Source: an uncultured Kiritimatiellota bacterium (GTDB taxonomy: Bacteria; Verrucomicrobiota; Kiritimatiellia; RFP12; DVOR01). From it: a stretch of 64,000 bases of DNA. The position numbers were made by a program, and so were the translations under genes. The stretch lies in NCBI GenBank assembly GCA_944391055.1, contig CALXSF010000012.1:1-64000 (forward strand), in the 5' to 3' direction. Under the pieces are notes generated by a model. It was not told where the DNA came from and did no database searches. It was given only the letters and a program-made list of their open reading frames with translations. Shown piece after piece: positions 40,799-57,376 of this stretch. Numbering within the stretch: the first letter of the stretch is position 1; each line of letters begins with the position of its first letter.

Positions 40799-42670
40799 TT
40801 AGGCGTTGAGCGCGGCGGTGATCTCGTCGAGCTTGGCGCGGAGCTCGGCGGGGATGCGGTCGCCGAACTTCTCCCAGGACTCCTTGACGCCGGCGACTTC
40901 CTTCTTCCAGCCCTCGATGTCCACGGCGAGGAGCTCATGGAGCGTCTCGGGGGTGGTCTCGCAGCCGGTCAGGTCGATGGCGTCGTCGGTGGGCATGATG
41001 CCGATGGGCGTGTCCTTGGTCTTGGCCTTGCCCTCGATGGCCTCGCAGGCCCACTTGAGGACGCGGGAGTTGTCGCCGAAGCCGGGCCACATGAAGTGCC
41101 CGTCGGCGTCCTTGCGGAACCAGTTGACGAAGAAGATCTTGGGCAGCTTGTCGGCGGCGATCTTCTTGCCCATCTCGAGCCAGTGGCCGAAGTAGTCGGC
41201 CATGTTGTACCCGCAGAAGGGGAGCATGGCCATGGGGTCACGGCGGACCTGGCCGATCTGGTCGGAGATGACCGCGGCGGTGACCTCGGAGCCGGCGGCG
41301 GAGCCCATGTAGACGCCGTGGGCCCAGTCCTTGGCCATGTTCACCAGCGGGATCGTGGAGGGGCGGCGGCCGCCGAAGAGGATGGCCGAGACGGGGACGC
41401 CGTCGGGGTCCTCCCACTCCTTGGCGATCACGGGGCACTGGACGGCGGGGGCCGTGAAGCGGGAGTTGGGGTGGGCGGCCTTGATGGGCTCGCCGGTGCC
41501 GTCGGGGCTGGCGACCATCTTCTTGGGGTTGTCCTTGGAGGCGTAGCAGTCGTTGCCCTTCCAGTCGATGCCGTGGGCGGGGGCGGGGACGCCCATGTCC
41601 TCCCACCACACGTCGCCGTCGTCGGTGAGGACGACGTTGGTGAAGATGGTGTTCTTCTCGCAGGCGTGGAGGGCGTTGGGGTTGGAGATCTTGGAGGTGC
41701 CGGGGGCGACGCCGAAGAAGCCGTTCTCGGGGTTGATGGCGTGGAGCGCGCCGTCCTTGCCCACGTGCATCCAGGCGATGTCGTCGCCGCAGGTCTCGAC
41801 CTTCCAGCCGGGGAGGGTGGGGAGCATCATGGCGAGGTTGGTCTTGCCGCAGGCCGAGGGGAAGGCGGCGGTGACGTAGTAGCTCTTCTGCTCGGGGCTG
41901 GTGAGCTTGAGGATGAGCATGTGCTCGGCCATCCAGCCTTCCTTGCGGGCGAGGACGGAGGCGATGCGCAGGGCGAAGCACTTCTTGCCGAGGAGGGCGT
42001 TGCCGCCGTAGCCGGAGCCGAAGGACCAGATGGCCTCCTCGCCGGGGTCGGTGAACTGGGTGATGTACTTCTTCTCCATCGGGGCGCAGGGCCAGGCGAC
42101 GTCCTTCTGGCCGGGCTCAAGCGGGGCGCCGACGGAGTGGTAGCACTTGATGTACTCGGCGCCCTTGTTGATGAGGTCGAGCGCGGCGTCGCCCATGCGC
42201 GTCATGATGCGCATGTTGCAGACGACGTAGGGGGAGTCGGTGAGCTCGACGCCGAGCTTGGAGAGGGGCGAGCCGATGGGGCCCATCGAGAAGGGGATGA
42301 CGAAGAGGGTGCGGCCCTTCATGCAGCCGGCGTAGAGATCCCACATGATCTTCTTCATCTCGGTGGGGTCCATCCAGTTGTTGGTGGGGCCGGCGTTGTT
42401 CTTGTCCTTGCAGCAGATGTAGGTGCGCTTCTCGACGCGCGCGACGTCGCTCTCGTGGGAGCGGACGAGGTAGCAGCCGGGGCGCTTGACGGGGTCGAGC
42501 TTCACCCAGGAGCCGCGCGCGACCTCACCCTCGGCCAAGCGGTCGAATTCCTCCTGGGAGCCGTCGCAGACGACGATGTTCTCGGGGGTGGTGTGCTCGG
42601 CGAATTCCTTGACCCATGCCTTGAGCTCGGGGTTGGTGATCTTCTCAAGGGCTTTGCAGCAGCAGCTCAT
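40799..42670 (-). CDS. pckG: GTP-dependent phosphoenolpyruvate carboxykinase PckG
   Basis: 623 residues, normal for the GTP enzyme (the ATP form is about 530). The P-loop FPSACGKTNLAMM near 275 contains the hyper-reactive Cys, and SFGSGYGGNALLGKKC is typical. It interconverts oxaloacetate and PEP, in anaerobes often in the carboxylating direction to fix CO2 on the way to succinate. ATG at 42670 follows CGGAGAAG. Monocistronic with its own terminator. The very start is Cys-rich (MSCCCK), which I do not know in other PckG. Confidence 0.95.
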   Translation of the reverse strand: MSCCCKALEKITNPELKAWVKEFAEHTTPENIVVCDGSQEEFDRLAEGEVARGSWVKLDPVKRPGCYLVRSHESDVARVEKRTYICCKDKNNAGPTNNWMDPTEMKKIMWDLYAGCMKGRTLFVIPFSMGPIGSPLSKLGVELTDSPYVVCNMRIMTRMGDAALDLINKGAEYIKCYHSVGAPLEPGQKDVAWPCAPMEKKYITQFTDPGEEAIWSFGSGYGGNALLGKKCFALRIASVLARKEGWMAEHMLILKLTSPEQKSYYVTAAFPSACGKTNLAMMLPTLPGWKVETCGDDIAWMHVGKDGALHAINPENGFFGVAPGTSKISNPNALHACEKNTIFTNVVLTDDGDVWWEDMGVPAPAHGIDWKGNDCYASKDNPKKMVASPDGTGEPIKAAHPNSRFTAPAVQCPVIAKEWEDPDGVPVSAILFGGRRPSTIPLVNMAKDWAHGVYMGSAAGSEVTAAVISDQIGQVRRDPMAMLPFCGYNMADYFGHWLEMGKKIAADKLPKIFFVNWFRKDADGHFMWPGFGDNSRVLKWACEAIEGKAKTKDTPIGIMPTDDAIDLTGCETTPETLHELLAVDIEGWKKEVAGVKESWEKFGDRIPAELRAKLDEITAALNA

Positions 42671-42756
42671 ATGCTTCTCCGTTGCGTGGTTGTCGGCCCG
42701 GCGTTGGCTTGGCCGCGCACCCGCGCTTCCGCCAGCCTGGCCCAAAATCGCGTCTT

Positions 42757-42762
42757 ATTGTA
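42757..42762 (-). promoter_or_regulatory. -10 of pckG
   Basis: Minus-strand TACAAT after GTGCGG, with an 80-nt leader. The leader shows no clear riboswitch; the spacing of TG is 3 instead of 1, so the fit to the extended -10 is weaker than elsewhere. Confidence 0.4.
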
Positions 42763-42791
42763 CCGCACCCGGCCCCGCCGCGCAAGCGGGC

Positions 42792-45287
<2,496 letters not shown>

Positions 45288-45295
45288 GGCTTCCT

Positions 45296-45304
45296 ATTAT
45301 ATCA
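45296..45304 (-). promoter_or_regulatory. Extended -10 promoter of mutS (near-leaderless)
   Basis: Minus-strand TG-A-TATAAT. Only AGGAAGCC lies between the -10 and the ATG, so the mRNA would begin within about 2-3 nt of the start codon. Confidence 0.6.
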
Positions 45305-45335
45305 GACATGCGCGCCCCGGGCGCCCGGGGCACGG

Positions 45336-45360
45336 AAAAGGGCGCCCGCCGGGGCGCCCT
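45336..45360 (-). terminator. Rho-independent terminator of pgk
   Basis: Minus strand AGGGCGCCC, 4-nt loop, GGGCGCCCT then TTTTCC. It lies 24 nt after the pgk stop and before the mutS promoter. Confidence 0.8.
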
Positions 45361-45384
45361 GCACGTGGGGGGCCGTGCCCCGCC

Positions 45385-46635
<1,251 letters not shown>

Positions 46636-46672
46636 CGTAGTGTCCTTCCCTGTTGGGGTGAAATGCCCCGCC

Positions 46673-46681
46673 ATTATAGCA
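46673..46681 (-). promoter_or_regulatory. Extended -10 promoter of pgk
   Basis: Minus-strand TG-C-TATAAT; predicted start near 46666 and a 31-nt leader. It lies within 22 nt of the hsdR stop, so read-through from hsdR cannot be excluded. Confidence 0.65.
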
Positions 46682-46694
46682 CAATCGCCTTTTG

Positions 46695-49600
46695 TCAGAG
46701 GCCAAGGCCGCGGAAGCGCTCGAAGAGCCCGGCGAGGCGCCCGATGACCGCCTCGCTCTTGGCGGCGCGCGGGGAGCCGGCGGCGAAGAGCGAGAGGGGC
46801 GGGAGGAGAGCGTCGAGGTCGGTGCCGGTGGTGCGCAGCCGGTCGTCGCGCAAGGCGTTGTCCATGAAGGCGCGGGTGGCCTCGGGGCGGAGGCCTTCCG
46901 CGGCGATGAGCGCGTCGAGGTCGCTTTGGTAGCGCGCGCGGACGAAGGTGCGCCACGCCTCGCCGGTGGGCGTCCGGGCGTTGAGGCTTTGGATGAAGGC
47001 CTCGATGAGCGCGCGTTTGCTGCGCAGGCGCGGGGAGGCGCCGACGGCCCGGACGATGGCTTCGGCGTGGGTCTGGCGGTCGGCGCCGTGGGCGGCGCGG
47101 AGTTTGTCCACCAAGGCCAGGATGGCGTCGAGGCCGAGCTCTTCTTGGCGCACGAGCTCCATCTCGAAGACGAGGTCGTCGCGGACGTCCTCCTTGTCGG
47201 CCTTGGCGTTTTTGCGGCGGGCCTGCCAGAGGTCGATGTAGACGCTTTGCCAGTCTTGGAGGTCGCGCGCGGGGATGGGGTCGTCCTGGGCGAAGGCGTC
47301 GAAGGCGGTGAGGATGTTGCGCAGGCGCAGGAGCGCGCCGAAGGTTTGGACGAAGGCGCGTTGGGCCTCCTCGCCCACGATGGGGGCGCCGGGCGGGAAG
47401 CGCGCATAGAGCGTCCCGGCCAGCTCGCGGCAGCCGGGATGGTGCGTCCCGTCCTCGTCGTCATAGCCGTTGAGATAGTCGGCATAGGGGCGGAGCAGGA
47501 CGACGCCGCGGGCCTCGCGGTCGCCGAAGAGGGCGAGCGCCTCGTCGGTCTCGGCCTTGAGGTCGCGGAAGGTGACGATGTTGCCGAAGGTCTTGACGTC
47601 GTTGAGGATGCGGTTGGTGCGGGAGAAGGCCTGGATGAGGCCGTGCAGGCGCAAGGGCTTGTCGACCCACAGGGTGTTGAGGGTGGTGGCGTCGAAGCCC
47701 GTCAGGAACATGTTCACGACGATGAGCAGATCCAGCTCGCGCGTCTTCATGCGGCGGGAGACGTCTTTGTAGTAGTTCTGGAACTTCTCGGGCGAGGTGT
47801 CGAAGGCCGTGCCGAAGGCGGCGTTGTAGTCGGCGATGGCGTGCTCGAGGAAGTCGCGCGAGGAGGCGTCGAGCCCCTCGGCGTCGAAGTCCTCGTCGGG
47901 CTCCTCCTCGTTGGGGCACCAACTGAAGATGGTGGCCACGCGCAGGGGGCGGCCCGTCTGCGCCAGACGCTCGCGGAAGGCGGCGTAGTAGCGTTTGGCG
48001 GCGTCGATGGAGGCGACGGCGAAGAGGGCGTTGAAGCCGTCCACCCGCCGATCGCCCAGGCGGTAGGCGTGACCGCGCTTGGTCTTTTGGTCGAAGTGTT
48101 CGAGGATGTAATCGACCACGCCGCCGATGCGCTCGGGGGCCAGGAGCGCGCCCTCGAGGTCGATGGCCGCCACCTGCTTGTCGGGGCGGCCGGGGCGCAG
48201 GCGCAGGGTGTTCACCGTGTCGATGCGGAAGGGGAGGACGTTGCGGTCGCGGATGGCGTCCACGATGGTGTAGGCGTGCAGACGCTCGCCGAAGAGCTGC
48301 TCCGTCGTCTTCAGCGCCCCGCCCGCGTTCGCCGCGAAGATGGGCGTGCCCGTGAAGCCGAAGAGGTGGAAGTTACGGAAGTGCCTCACGATGGCCGCGT
48401 GCATGGCGCCGAATTGGCTGCGGTGGCATTCGTCGAAGATCATTACCACGCGCTGGGCGTAGACCGCGTGCCGGCGGCAGGACTTCACGAAGACGCTCAG
48501 CTTCTGGATGGTCGTCACGATGATGCGGCAATTGGGGTCTTCCAGCTGTCGCCTGAGGATGGCCGTGTTCGCGTTGCCGTTCGCCGCGCCCTTCTCGAAG
48601 CGGTCATACTCGCGGATCGTCTGATAGTCCAGATCCCGCCGATCCACCACGAAAAGCACCTTCTCGACGCCCTCCGTCGCCGCCGCCAGTTGCGCCACCT
48701 TGAAGGAGGTCAGCGTCTTGCCGCTGCCCGTGGTGTGCCAGACGTAGCCCCCCGCCCGCACGCTTCCCATCCACCCGTAATTGGCCGCCATCGCGATCCG
48801 CGCCAAGATCGCCTCCGTCGCCGCGATTTGGTAGGGCCGCATGGCCAGCAGCTCGTTGCCCTCCGTCAGCACGCAATAGCGCGTGAGGATGCTCAGGAAG
48901 GCGTGCCGTGCGAAAAAGGTTCGCGCGAAGTCCTCCAAGTCCAGGATTGGCCGGTTCCGCGCGTCCGCCCAAAAGGAGGTGAAGGCGAAGCCGTCGCTTC
49001 CGCGCCGGGCCCCGCGCCGCCGCGCCGCGCCCTCCACGTGCCGCGCCCGCGTCGTGTTCGCATAGTACTTCGTGTGCGTGCCGTTGGAGATCACGAAGAG
49101 CTGCACGTAGTCGAAGAGCCCGCACCCCGACCAAAAACTCTCCCGCCCATACCGCGCGATTTGATTGAAGGCCTCCCGCAGCGCCACCCCGCGCCGCTTC
49201 AGCTCGATGTGCGCCACCGGGAAGCCGTTCGCCAGGATTGTCACGTCGTAACGCGCCGGGCGCGCACCCCCCGGCGCCTCGTATTGGTTCATCACCTGCA
49301 GGCGGTTGTTGTGGATCCGCCGCTTGTCCAGAAGCGTGATGTTCTTGGAGGTGCCATCCTCCCGACGCAACACCACCACCGCCTCCTGCTGGAGGCGCCG
49401 CGTCTTCTCCACGATGCCCTCGCGCTCCCGCGCCAACTCGCCCCGGAAGAAACCCTCCCACTCCCCGTCCGTGAAGGTGATGCCGTTCAGCGCCTCCAGC
49501 TGGCGGCGCAGGTTCGCTGTCAGCCCCGCCTCGTCCCGCACCGACAGCCGCTCGTAGCCCTGCGCCTCCAGACGCGCCAGGAGCCGCTCCTCCAGCTCCT

Positions 49601-49697
49601 CTTCCCCCTGATAGCCCTCCTCCACCCGCGGCGCCGGGTCATACTCCGCCAGCACCGTCCGCTCCGCGCTCTCCGCCACCATCCCATACACGCTCAT
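46695..49697 (-). CDS. hsdR: Type I restriction enzyme, motor/nuclease subunit HsdR
   Basis: 1000 residues. The nuclease has the D...ELK pattern ([18 protein letters not shown] near 163-168). The translocase has Walker [14 protein letters not shown] near 324, [11 protein letters not shown], a DECH box ([11 protein letters not shown]) near 420 and TGTPIF, the standard helicase motifs. It translocates DNA and cuts when HsdS-M finds unmodified sites. Start is coupled to hsdS by ATGA. The full length and intact motifs predict an active enzyme. Confidence 0.95.
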   Translation of the reverse strand: MSVYGMVAESAERTVLAEYDPAPRVEEGYQGEEELEERLLARLEAQGYERLSVRDEAGLTANLRRQLEALNGITFTDGEWEGFFRGELAREREGIVEKTRRLQQEAVVVLRREDGTSKNITLLDKRRIHNNRLQVMNQYEAPGGARPARYDVTILANGFPVAHIELKRRGVALREAFNQIARYGRESFWSGCGLFDYVQLFVISNGTHTKYYANTTRARHVEGAARRRGARRGSDGFAFTSFWADARNRPILDLEDFARTFFARHAFLSILTRYCVLTEGNELLAMRPYQIAATEAILARIAMAANYGWMGSVRAGGYVWHTTGSGKTLTSFKVAQLAAATEGVEKVLFVVDRRDLDYQTIREYDRFEKGAANGNANTAILRRQLEDPNCRIIVTTIQKLSVFVKSCRRHAVYAQRVVMIFDECHRSQFGAMHAAIVRHFRNFHLFGFTGTPIFAANAGGALKTTEQLFGERLHAYTIVDAIRDRNVLPFRIDTVNTLRLRPGRPDKQVAAIDLEGALLAPERIGGVVDYILEHFDQKTKRGHAYRLGDRRVDGFNALFAVASIDAAKRYYAAFRERLAQTGRPLRVATIFSWCPNEEEPDEDFDAEGLDASSRDFLEHAIADYNAAFGTAFDTSPEKFQNYYKDVSRRMKTRELDLLIVVNMFLTGFDATTLNTLWVDKPLRLHGLIQAFSRTNRILNDVKTFGNIVTFRDLKAETDEALALFGDREARGVVLLRPYADYLNGYDDEDGTHHPGCRELAGTLYARFPPGAPIVGEEAQRAFVQTFGALLRLRNILTAFDAFAQDDPIPARDLQDWQSVYIDLWQARRKNAKADKEDVRDDLVFEMELVRQEELGLDAILALVDKLRAAHGADRQTHAEAIVRAVGASPRLRSKRALIEAFIQSLNARTPTGEAWRTFVRARYQSDLDALIAAEGLRPEATRAFMDNALRDDRLRTTGTDLDALLPPLSLFAAGSPRAAKSEAVIGRLAGLFERFRGLGL

Positions 49698-50902
49698 GCC
49701 CGCGCCTCCTCCGCCTCGTCCAATTCCCGGAACGCCAACAGCCGCTCCCACCAATACGCCATCTGTTTCCGCCGCAACGCGATCTCCCGCGGCAGCCCGT
49801 CCCCCAAGTCCCCGCACAACGCCTCAAATCGATCCAACACCCCCACAATCCGCTCCTGCTCCGCCAAAGGTGGCAGCGGGATGGGAAATGATTTTATTAC
49901 TCTAGCATTTATGTTGGACTGTGACCCTTGTCCCTTATTTCTCAACTCTTCATATCGATTGCTAAGCCAATAATAGACATATCGATAGAGAGCCTTTTTG
50001 GGGTCAATCTGAAGGTTACAACATGCTTGATTTGTCGTCAAAGCTATTTTGTTGATGGCGACTTTGGCTGCCGTTGCACCATACATGGCTACAATTACAC
50101 AATTTGGCTCAATCCATTTTGCGGAAGATGCCTCTAAGCCTGCTTCTGTGATTTTTATAGAAGTATCATAAATCTCGCACCAATCGACTTCTTGTGTACG
50201 AAGCCAAGGAATCTGTCCTCCGTAATAATCTGGGTTTTGGGAAGCAGGAGTACCACCGGAAGAAATCTTAACACACACTTTTTCTAGCGGCACCCAATCC
50301 ACGGAGACTGTGGGAACTATTGGCGCGAGCGCCGATTGTCCGAAGGACAAGAGGCGCTCGCGCCAATAGGCGTACTGTCTCTTGCGCGCCTCCAGCTCCG
50401 CCTCCAGCTCCGCCTCCAGCTCCGCTTCCAGCGCGGTGAAGCCGTCCAAGATTCGCGCGATCTCCTCCTGCACCGCCCTCGGCGGCACCGGAATGCGGAA
50501 TGAGGCAATGCTTGAAATATGAACGTGGGGGACACCACCACCTTTTTTCGTTACGTAAATACGCTCTTGTTGGTTCTTTAAGACATGGTAAAGATATTTT
50601 GTCGCGACGGCATCCGTCCCTATGATTGAAAAAGCGTCGCTTACGAAGATTGGAGTTTCCCAATAGGCCACATACCCAGCATAAGCGCCACTCCCGGCGA
50701 CCGTCACGCAGGGGGTTGTTCGATTTGGCGTCGCACAATAGTATGCCGGGCGTTGCCCGCCTGCGATGACGGGGATGTTCCCCTCCTCGCAATTCTTCCG
50801 AGTGATGGCCGTCCCCCTCGTCATGATACTTATTTCCCCGAGGGGCCTGTAAGGGACGCCGTTGGGGCAGAGTCGGGCGATGAGTTCGTGGAGTTTGCTC
50901 AT
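49694..50902 (-). CDS. hsdS: Type I restriction specificity subunit HsdS
   Basis: 402 residues with two target-recognition halves. TRD1 covers about 1-150, followed by the conserved helix HISSIASFRIPVPPRAVQEEIARILDGFTAL summarised by P-V-P-P and V-Q-E-E-I; a coiled coil of ELEA repeats (residues about 155-175) leads to TRD2, which ends FPIPLPPLAEQERIVGVLDRF. Both TRDs are visibly AT-richer than the conserved helices, a mark of domain exchange. The coiled coil is coded by three identical 12-bp repeats. It sets the DNA sequence recognised by HsdM and HsdR. Confidence 0.93.
   Translation of the reverse strand: MSKLHELIARLCPNGVPYRPLGEISIMTRGTAITRKNCEEGNIPVIAGGQRPAYYCATPNRTTPCVTVAGSGAYAGYVAYWETPIFVSDAFSIIGTDAVATKYLYHVLKNQQERIYVTKKGGGVPHVHISSIASFRIPVPPRAVQEEIARILDGFTALEAELEAELEAELEARKRQYAYWRERLLSFGQSALAPIVPTVSVDWVPLEKVCVKISSGGTPASQNPDYYGGQIPWLRTQEVDWCEIYDTSIKITEAGLEASSAKWIEPNCVIVAMYGATAAKVAINKIALTTNQACCNLQIDPKKALYRYVYYWLSNRYEELRNKGQGSQSNINARVIKSFPIPLPPLAEQERIVGVLDRFEALCGDLGDGLPREIALRRKQMAYWWERLLAFRELDEAEEARA
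50389..50424 (-). repeat. Three perfect 12-bp tandem repeats in hsdS
   Basis: CCTCCAGCTCCG (plus strand) occurs at 50389, 50401 and 50413, plus a degenerate fourth copy at 50425. In the protein it codes ELEA units in the central coiled coil. In EcoR124I a change from two to three TAEL 12-bp repeats alters the spacer of the recognition site, so copy number here could shift specificity. Confidence 0.85.
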
Positions 50903-51966
50903 GGTTTGGGCTCTGGGGGGAGGGGCGGGAGGGGGCGTTCGGCGAGGAAACGGTCGAAGTCGGAACGATAGTCGCGGTCTTGAAGTCTGCGGTATTTCTC
51001 GAACTCGGTTTCTGCGTGGAGTTTGGCGTCGTCCATGGAGACGGATCCCTTGCCGCGAAGGATGCCGCGCCCCCAAAGAGTCAGGAAGTCGTCGAGGCGT
51101 TTTGCCCAATCCGCCATGGTCATGGGAATACGACGTTTGGCCTGATCCTCGGCGAAGTCGAGGTAGGCGGAGACGATACGGGCAAGATTGTTGAGTTCCT
51201 CTTGGGTCAGGTAGTCCTTGGCCACGCCGATGTCGTAACGTTGGATTTTGCCGTTGGGGGCGTCTTTCCAGTTGGTAAGCCCCATGTGGGGCTTGGAGGA
51301 ATCGGCGCGGGATCGAATGATTTCGGCGGCGGTCTGGCCGGTGATGGCATAATGAAGTTTGTTCTGAACCGTGGCAAAGAAATCACGCGTGGTGGCGGAG
51401 GAGGAATCATAATCAATGGCGGTTGCGTAGATATCCGTGACTTTTTGATAGAACCGACGCTCGGAGAGGCGGATTTCGCGTATTTTCTGGAGGAGTTCGT
51501 CGAAATACCGCTCTGTGAGACGCGAGCCTCCGTTTTTGAGACGCTCATCGTCGATGACCCAGCCTTTGATGGTAAAGTCTTTGACGATATCGGCGGCCCA
51601 CTTGCGGAATTGCGCGGCGCGGGGGCTGTTGACCTTGAACCCCACGGCGATGATGATGGGCAGACTGTAGTGGGCGATTTGGCGAGCGACCGCGCGGGTC
51701 CCCTCTTGTTGAACTATTCGAAAATATCGAATAGTTGCCTCCTCTAACTGTTCCCTGTCGGCATAGATTTGCTTAATGTGGTGATTGATGGTCGCCACCC
51801 CTACGTCATAGAGTGCGGCCATGAGGCGCTGGGTCATCCAAAGGTTCTCGTCCTCATAACGCAGGTCAAAACTTTCCTCCCGTTCCCCGGCGGCGGAGAC
51901 GAAGGTGAGGTATTCCGCCGCGGATGAGCGGGCGGGAGAGGGTTTGTCGGGGCGGCGGGGTTTCAT
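50899..51966 (-). CDS. RhuM-family protein inside the type I restriction operon
   Basis: 355 residues. The RhuM (virulence protein) pattern is clear: LWMTQRLMAALYDVGVATINHHI, then RYFRIVQQEGTRAVARQIAHYSL, FRKWAADIVKDFTIKGWVIDDERL and DYLTQEELNNLARIVSAYLDFAE read as landmarks. The Met-Thr-Gln segment with a DNA-binding-like helix suggests nucleic-acid contact; function is unknown. It sits between hsdM and hsdS with ATGA to hsdS. AAGGAATCCC precedes the start. RhuM is often found with type I systems but its role there is not settled. Confidence 0.85.
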   Translation of the reverse strand: MKPRRPDKPSPARSSAAEYLTFVSAAGEREESFDLRYEDENLWMTQRLMAALYDVGVATINHHIKQIYADREQLEEATIRYFRIVQQEGTRAVARQIAHYSLPIIIAVGFKVNSPRAAQFRKWAADIVKDFTIKGWVIDDERLKNGGSRLTERYFDELLQKIREIRLSERRFYQKVTDIYATAIDYDSSSATTRDFFATVQNKLHYAITGQTAAEIIRSRADSSKPHMGLTNWKDAPNGKIQRYDIGVAKDYLTQEELNNLARIVSAYLDFAEDQAKRRIPMTMADWAKRLDDFLTLWGRGILRGKGSVSMDDAKLHAETEFEKYRRLQDRDYRSDFDRFLAERPLPPLPPEPKP

Positions 51967-52039
51967 GGGATTCCTTGGTGCGGCGGTTCGGGAATGGCGA
52001 TTTGGGCGAGGCGGGGCCGGGGCGACCGTCGGGGCCCCC

Positions 52040-53614
52040 TCACGGGAGGGGGTCGGCCTCGAGGGTGGCGACGAGGGCGTCGAGCTCGGCGCGGAGGGCG
52101 ACTTGGCGGGCGACGGCGGCGGCGATCTCGGCGTTGAGGGCGCGGATGTCGATGGGCTGGCGGGTGTCCTCGGGCTGGACGTAGGTGGAGACGGAGAGGT
52201 TGTGGGCGTTGGCGGCGATTTCCTCGGCGGGGACGAGGGCGGCGCGGTGGGGGATGGGGCGGCGGGCGGCCCAGTCGCGGTGGATGGCGGCGATGTCGGC
52301 GTCGGTGAGGCGGTTGTTGTTGGTGACCTTGACGCAGTCCTTGGAGGCGTCGAGGAAGAGGACGCTGTTGTCGCGCTTATTCTTGCGCAGGACGAGGACG
52401 CAGGTGGCGATGGAGGTGCCGAAGAAGAGGTTCTCGGGGAGCTGGATGACGGCGTCGACGACGTTCGTCCCCACGAGCCAGGCGCGGATCTTGGCCTCGG
52501 CGCCGCCGCGGTAGAAGATGCCGGGGAAGCAGACGATGGCGGCCACGCCGTCGGGGGCGAGCCAGGCGAGGCTGTGGAGGATGAAGGCGAAGTCGGCCTT
52601 GGAGGGTGGGGCAAGGACGCCGGCGGGGGCGAAGCGGGGGTCGTTGATGAGGGTGGGGTTGTCCTTGCCTTCCCAGCGGATGGAGTAGGGTGGATTGGAG
52701 ACGATGGCCTCGAAGGGCTCGTCGTCCCAATGTTTGGGATCGGTGAGGGTGTCGCCCAAGGCGATGTCGAACCTGTCGTAGGGGATGTCGTGCAGGAACA
52801 TGTTGATGCGGCAGAGGTTGTAGGTGGTCAGGTTGATCTCCTGGCCATAGAAGCCGTTCCGCACCTTGTCGCGCCCCAGCACCTTGACGGCCTTGAGCAG
52901 GAGCGAGCCGGAGCCGCACGCCGGGTCGTAGACCTTGTTCACGGATTCCCTGCCGTCGACGGCGATGCGGGTGAGCAGTTCGGAGACCTCCTGCGGGGTG
53001 AAGAACTCGCCGCCGCTCTTGCCGGCGTTGGAGGCGTACATGGCGATGAGGAACTCATAGGCGTCGCCGAAGGCGTCGATGGCGTTGTCCTGGTAGTTGC
53101 CCAGGCGCATCTCACCCACGCCGTCCATCAATTTGCGCAGGCGTTCGTTGCGCTTGGCCACGCTCTCGCCCAGCTGCAGGCCGTTCACGTCGAAGTCCGC
53201 GAAGAGGCCCTTGAAGTCCTCCTCGCTTTCCTGCCCCAGCGCCGAGCGCTCGATGGCGCGGAAGGCCGCGGAGAGGGTTTCGTTCAGGTTCTCGTCGCGC
53301 GCGGCGCGCTTGCGGACGTTGGCGAAGAGCTGGCTGGGGAGGATGAAGAAGCCCTTTTTGTTCACCAGGTGGGCGCGCGCCTGCTCGGAGACCGCCTCGT
53401 CCGGAAGCGCCGCGTAGTCAAAGGTCGTGTCCCCAATCTCCCGCTCGCACGCATTGGCGTAGGCGGTCAGGTTCTCGGAGATGTAGCGGTAGAAGAGCAT
53501 CCCCAGCACATATTGCTTGAAGTCCCATCCCGCCACGGCGCCCCGCAAGGCGTCGGCGATGGACCAAATGGCGCGGTGCAGCTCCGCGCGCTCCTGTTCC
53601 TTGCGCGTATCCAT
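52040..53614 (-). CDS. hsdM: Type I restriction DNA methyltransferase HsdM
   Basis: 524 residues. The N-terminal helical domain (WSIADALRGAVAGWDFKQYVLGMLFYRYISE) is typical; SAM motif I is DPACGSGSLLLK near 235 and the catalytic motif IV is NPPYS near 307, which makes it an N6-adenine methylase. It pairs with HsdS to protect host DNA. The coding sequence starts 7 nt downstream of a strong -10, so its mRNA is probably leaderless; 73 nt separate it from rhuM. Confidence 0.95.
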   Translation of the reverse strand: MDTRKEQERAELHRAIWSIADALRGAVAGWDFKQYVLGMLFYRYISENLTAYANACEREIGDTTFDYAALPDEAVSEQARAHLVNKKGFFILPSQLFANVRKRAARDENLNETLSAAFRAIERSALGQESEEDFKGLFADFDVNGLQLGESVAKRNERLRKLMDGVGEMRLGNYQDNAIDAFGDAYEFLIAMYASNAGKSGGEFFTPQEVSELLTRIAVDGRESVNKVYDPACGSGSLLLKAVKVLGRDKVRNGFYGQEINLTTYNLCRINMFLHDIPYDRFDIALGDTLTDPKHWDDEPFEAIVSNPPYSIRWEGKDNPTLINDPRFAPAGVLAPPSKADFAFILHSLAWLAPDGVAAIVCFPGIFYRGGAEAKIRAWLVGTNVVDAVIQLPENLFFGTSIATCVLVLRKNKRDNSVLFLDASKDCVKVTNNNRLTDADIAAIHRDWAARRPIPHRAALVPAEEIAANAHNLSVSTYVQPEDTRQPIDIRALNAEIAAAVARQVALRAELDALVATLEADPLP

Positions 53615-53621
53615 ATGCCGC

Positions 53622-53630
53622 AGTATAGCA
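53622..53630 (-). promoter_or_regulatory. Extended -10 promoter of hsdM (leaderless)
   Basis: Minus-strand TG-C-TATACT within TGTGCTATACT; 7 nt (GCGGCAT) separate it from the ATG, so transcription would begin about at the start codon. It gives the restriction genes a start independent of the SNF2 gene. Confidence 0.65.
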
Positions 53631-53649
53631 CAGCGGGGGCGGGGCGTGG

Positions 53650-57108
<3,459 letters not shown>

Positions 57109-57118
57109 AAGGCGAAAA

Positions 57119-57147
57119 AGTCTAGCAGGCCCGCCCCCAAAACGCAA
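57119..57147 (-). promoter_or_regulatory. Promoter of the SNF2 gene (near-leaderless)
   Basis: Minus-strand TTGCGT (57142-57147), 17-nt spacer, TG-C-TAGACT (57119-57127). The predicted start near 57112 leaves about 4 nt before the ATG. The -35 is the same TTGCGT as at 30050. Confidence 0.6.
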
Positions 57148-57338
57148 CCGCACTATGTTGGTCGCGGTTGGCATTGTGGTTTTCGCCGTGGCAGGGTTTA
57201 TGGGGGGAATGACGGCGTTGGCGTGTGCGCTGAGGCGGCGGTGCTATTCGGGGGGCGGTGAGCACGGCGGCCGGTGCGTACTGTTGTGTGCCGGGGGGCG
57301 AGGGCGGGGGATTGCCGTGGCGCGCGAGCCTTTTCGTT

Positions 57339-57347
57339 TGTTAGGCT
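57339..57347 (+). promoter_or_regulatory. Extended -10 promoter of the oxidoreductase cassette
   Basis: TG-T-TAGGCT; start near 57354 gives a 23-nt leader with GAAAGGAA. It diverges from the SNF2 promoter. The remaining bases of 57148-57338 show no other feature. Confidence 0.45.
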
Positions 57348-57376
57348 TGAGGCGGACATCCGAAAGGAACACGGCA

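Noticed and set aside
57109..57174. Longer SNF2 protein starting at 57174
   Set aside because: The best promoter lies between 57174 and 57108, so that start would not be on the mRNA; it also has no ribosome site.
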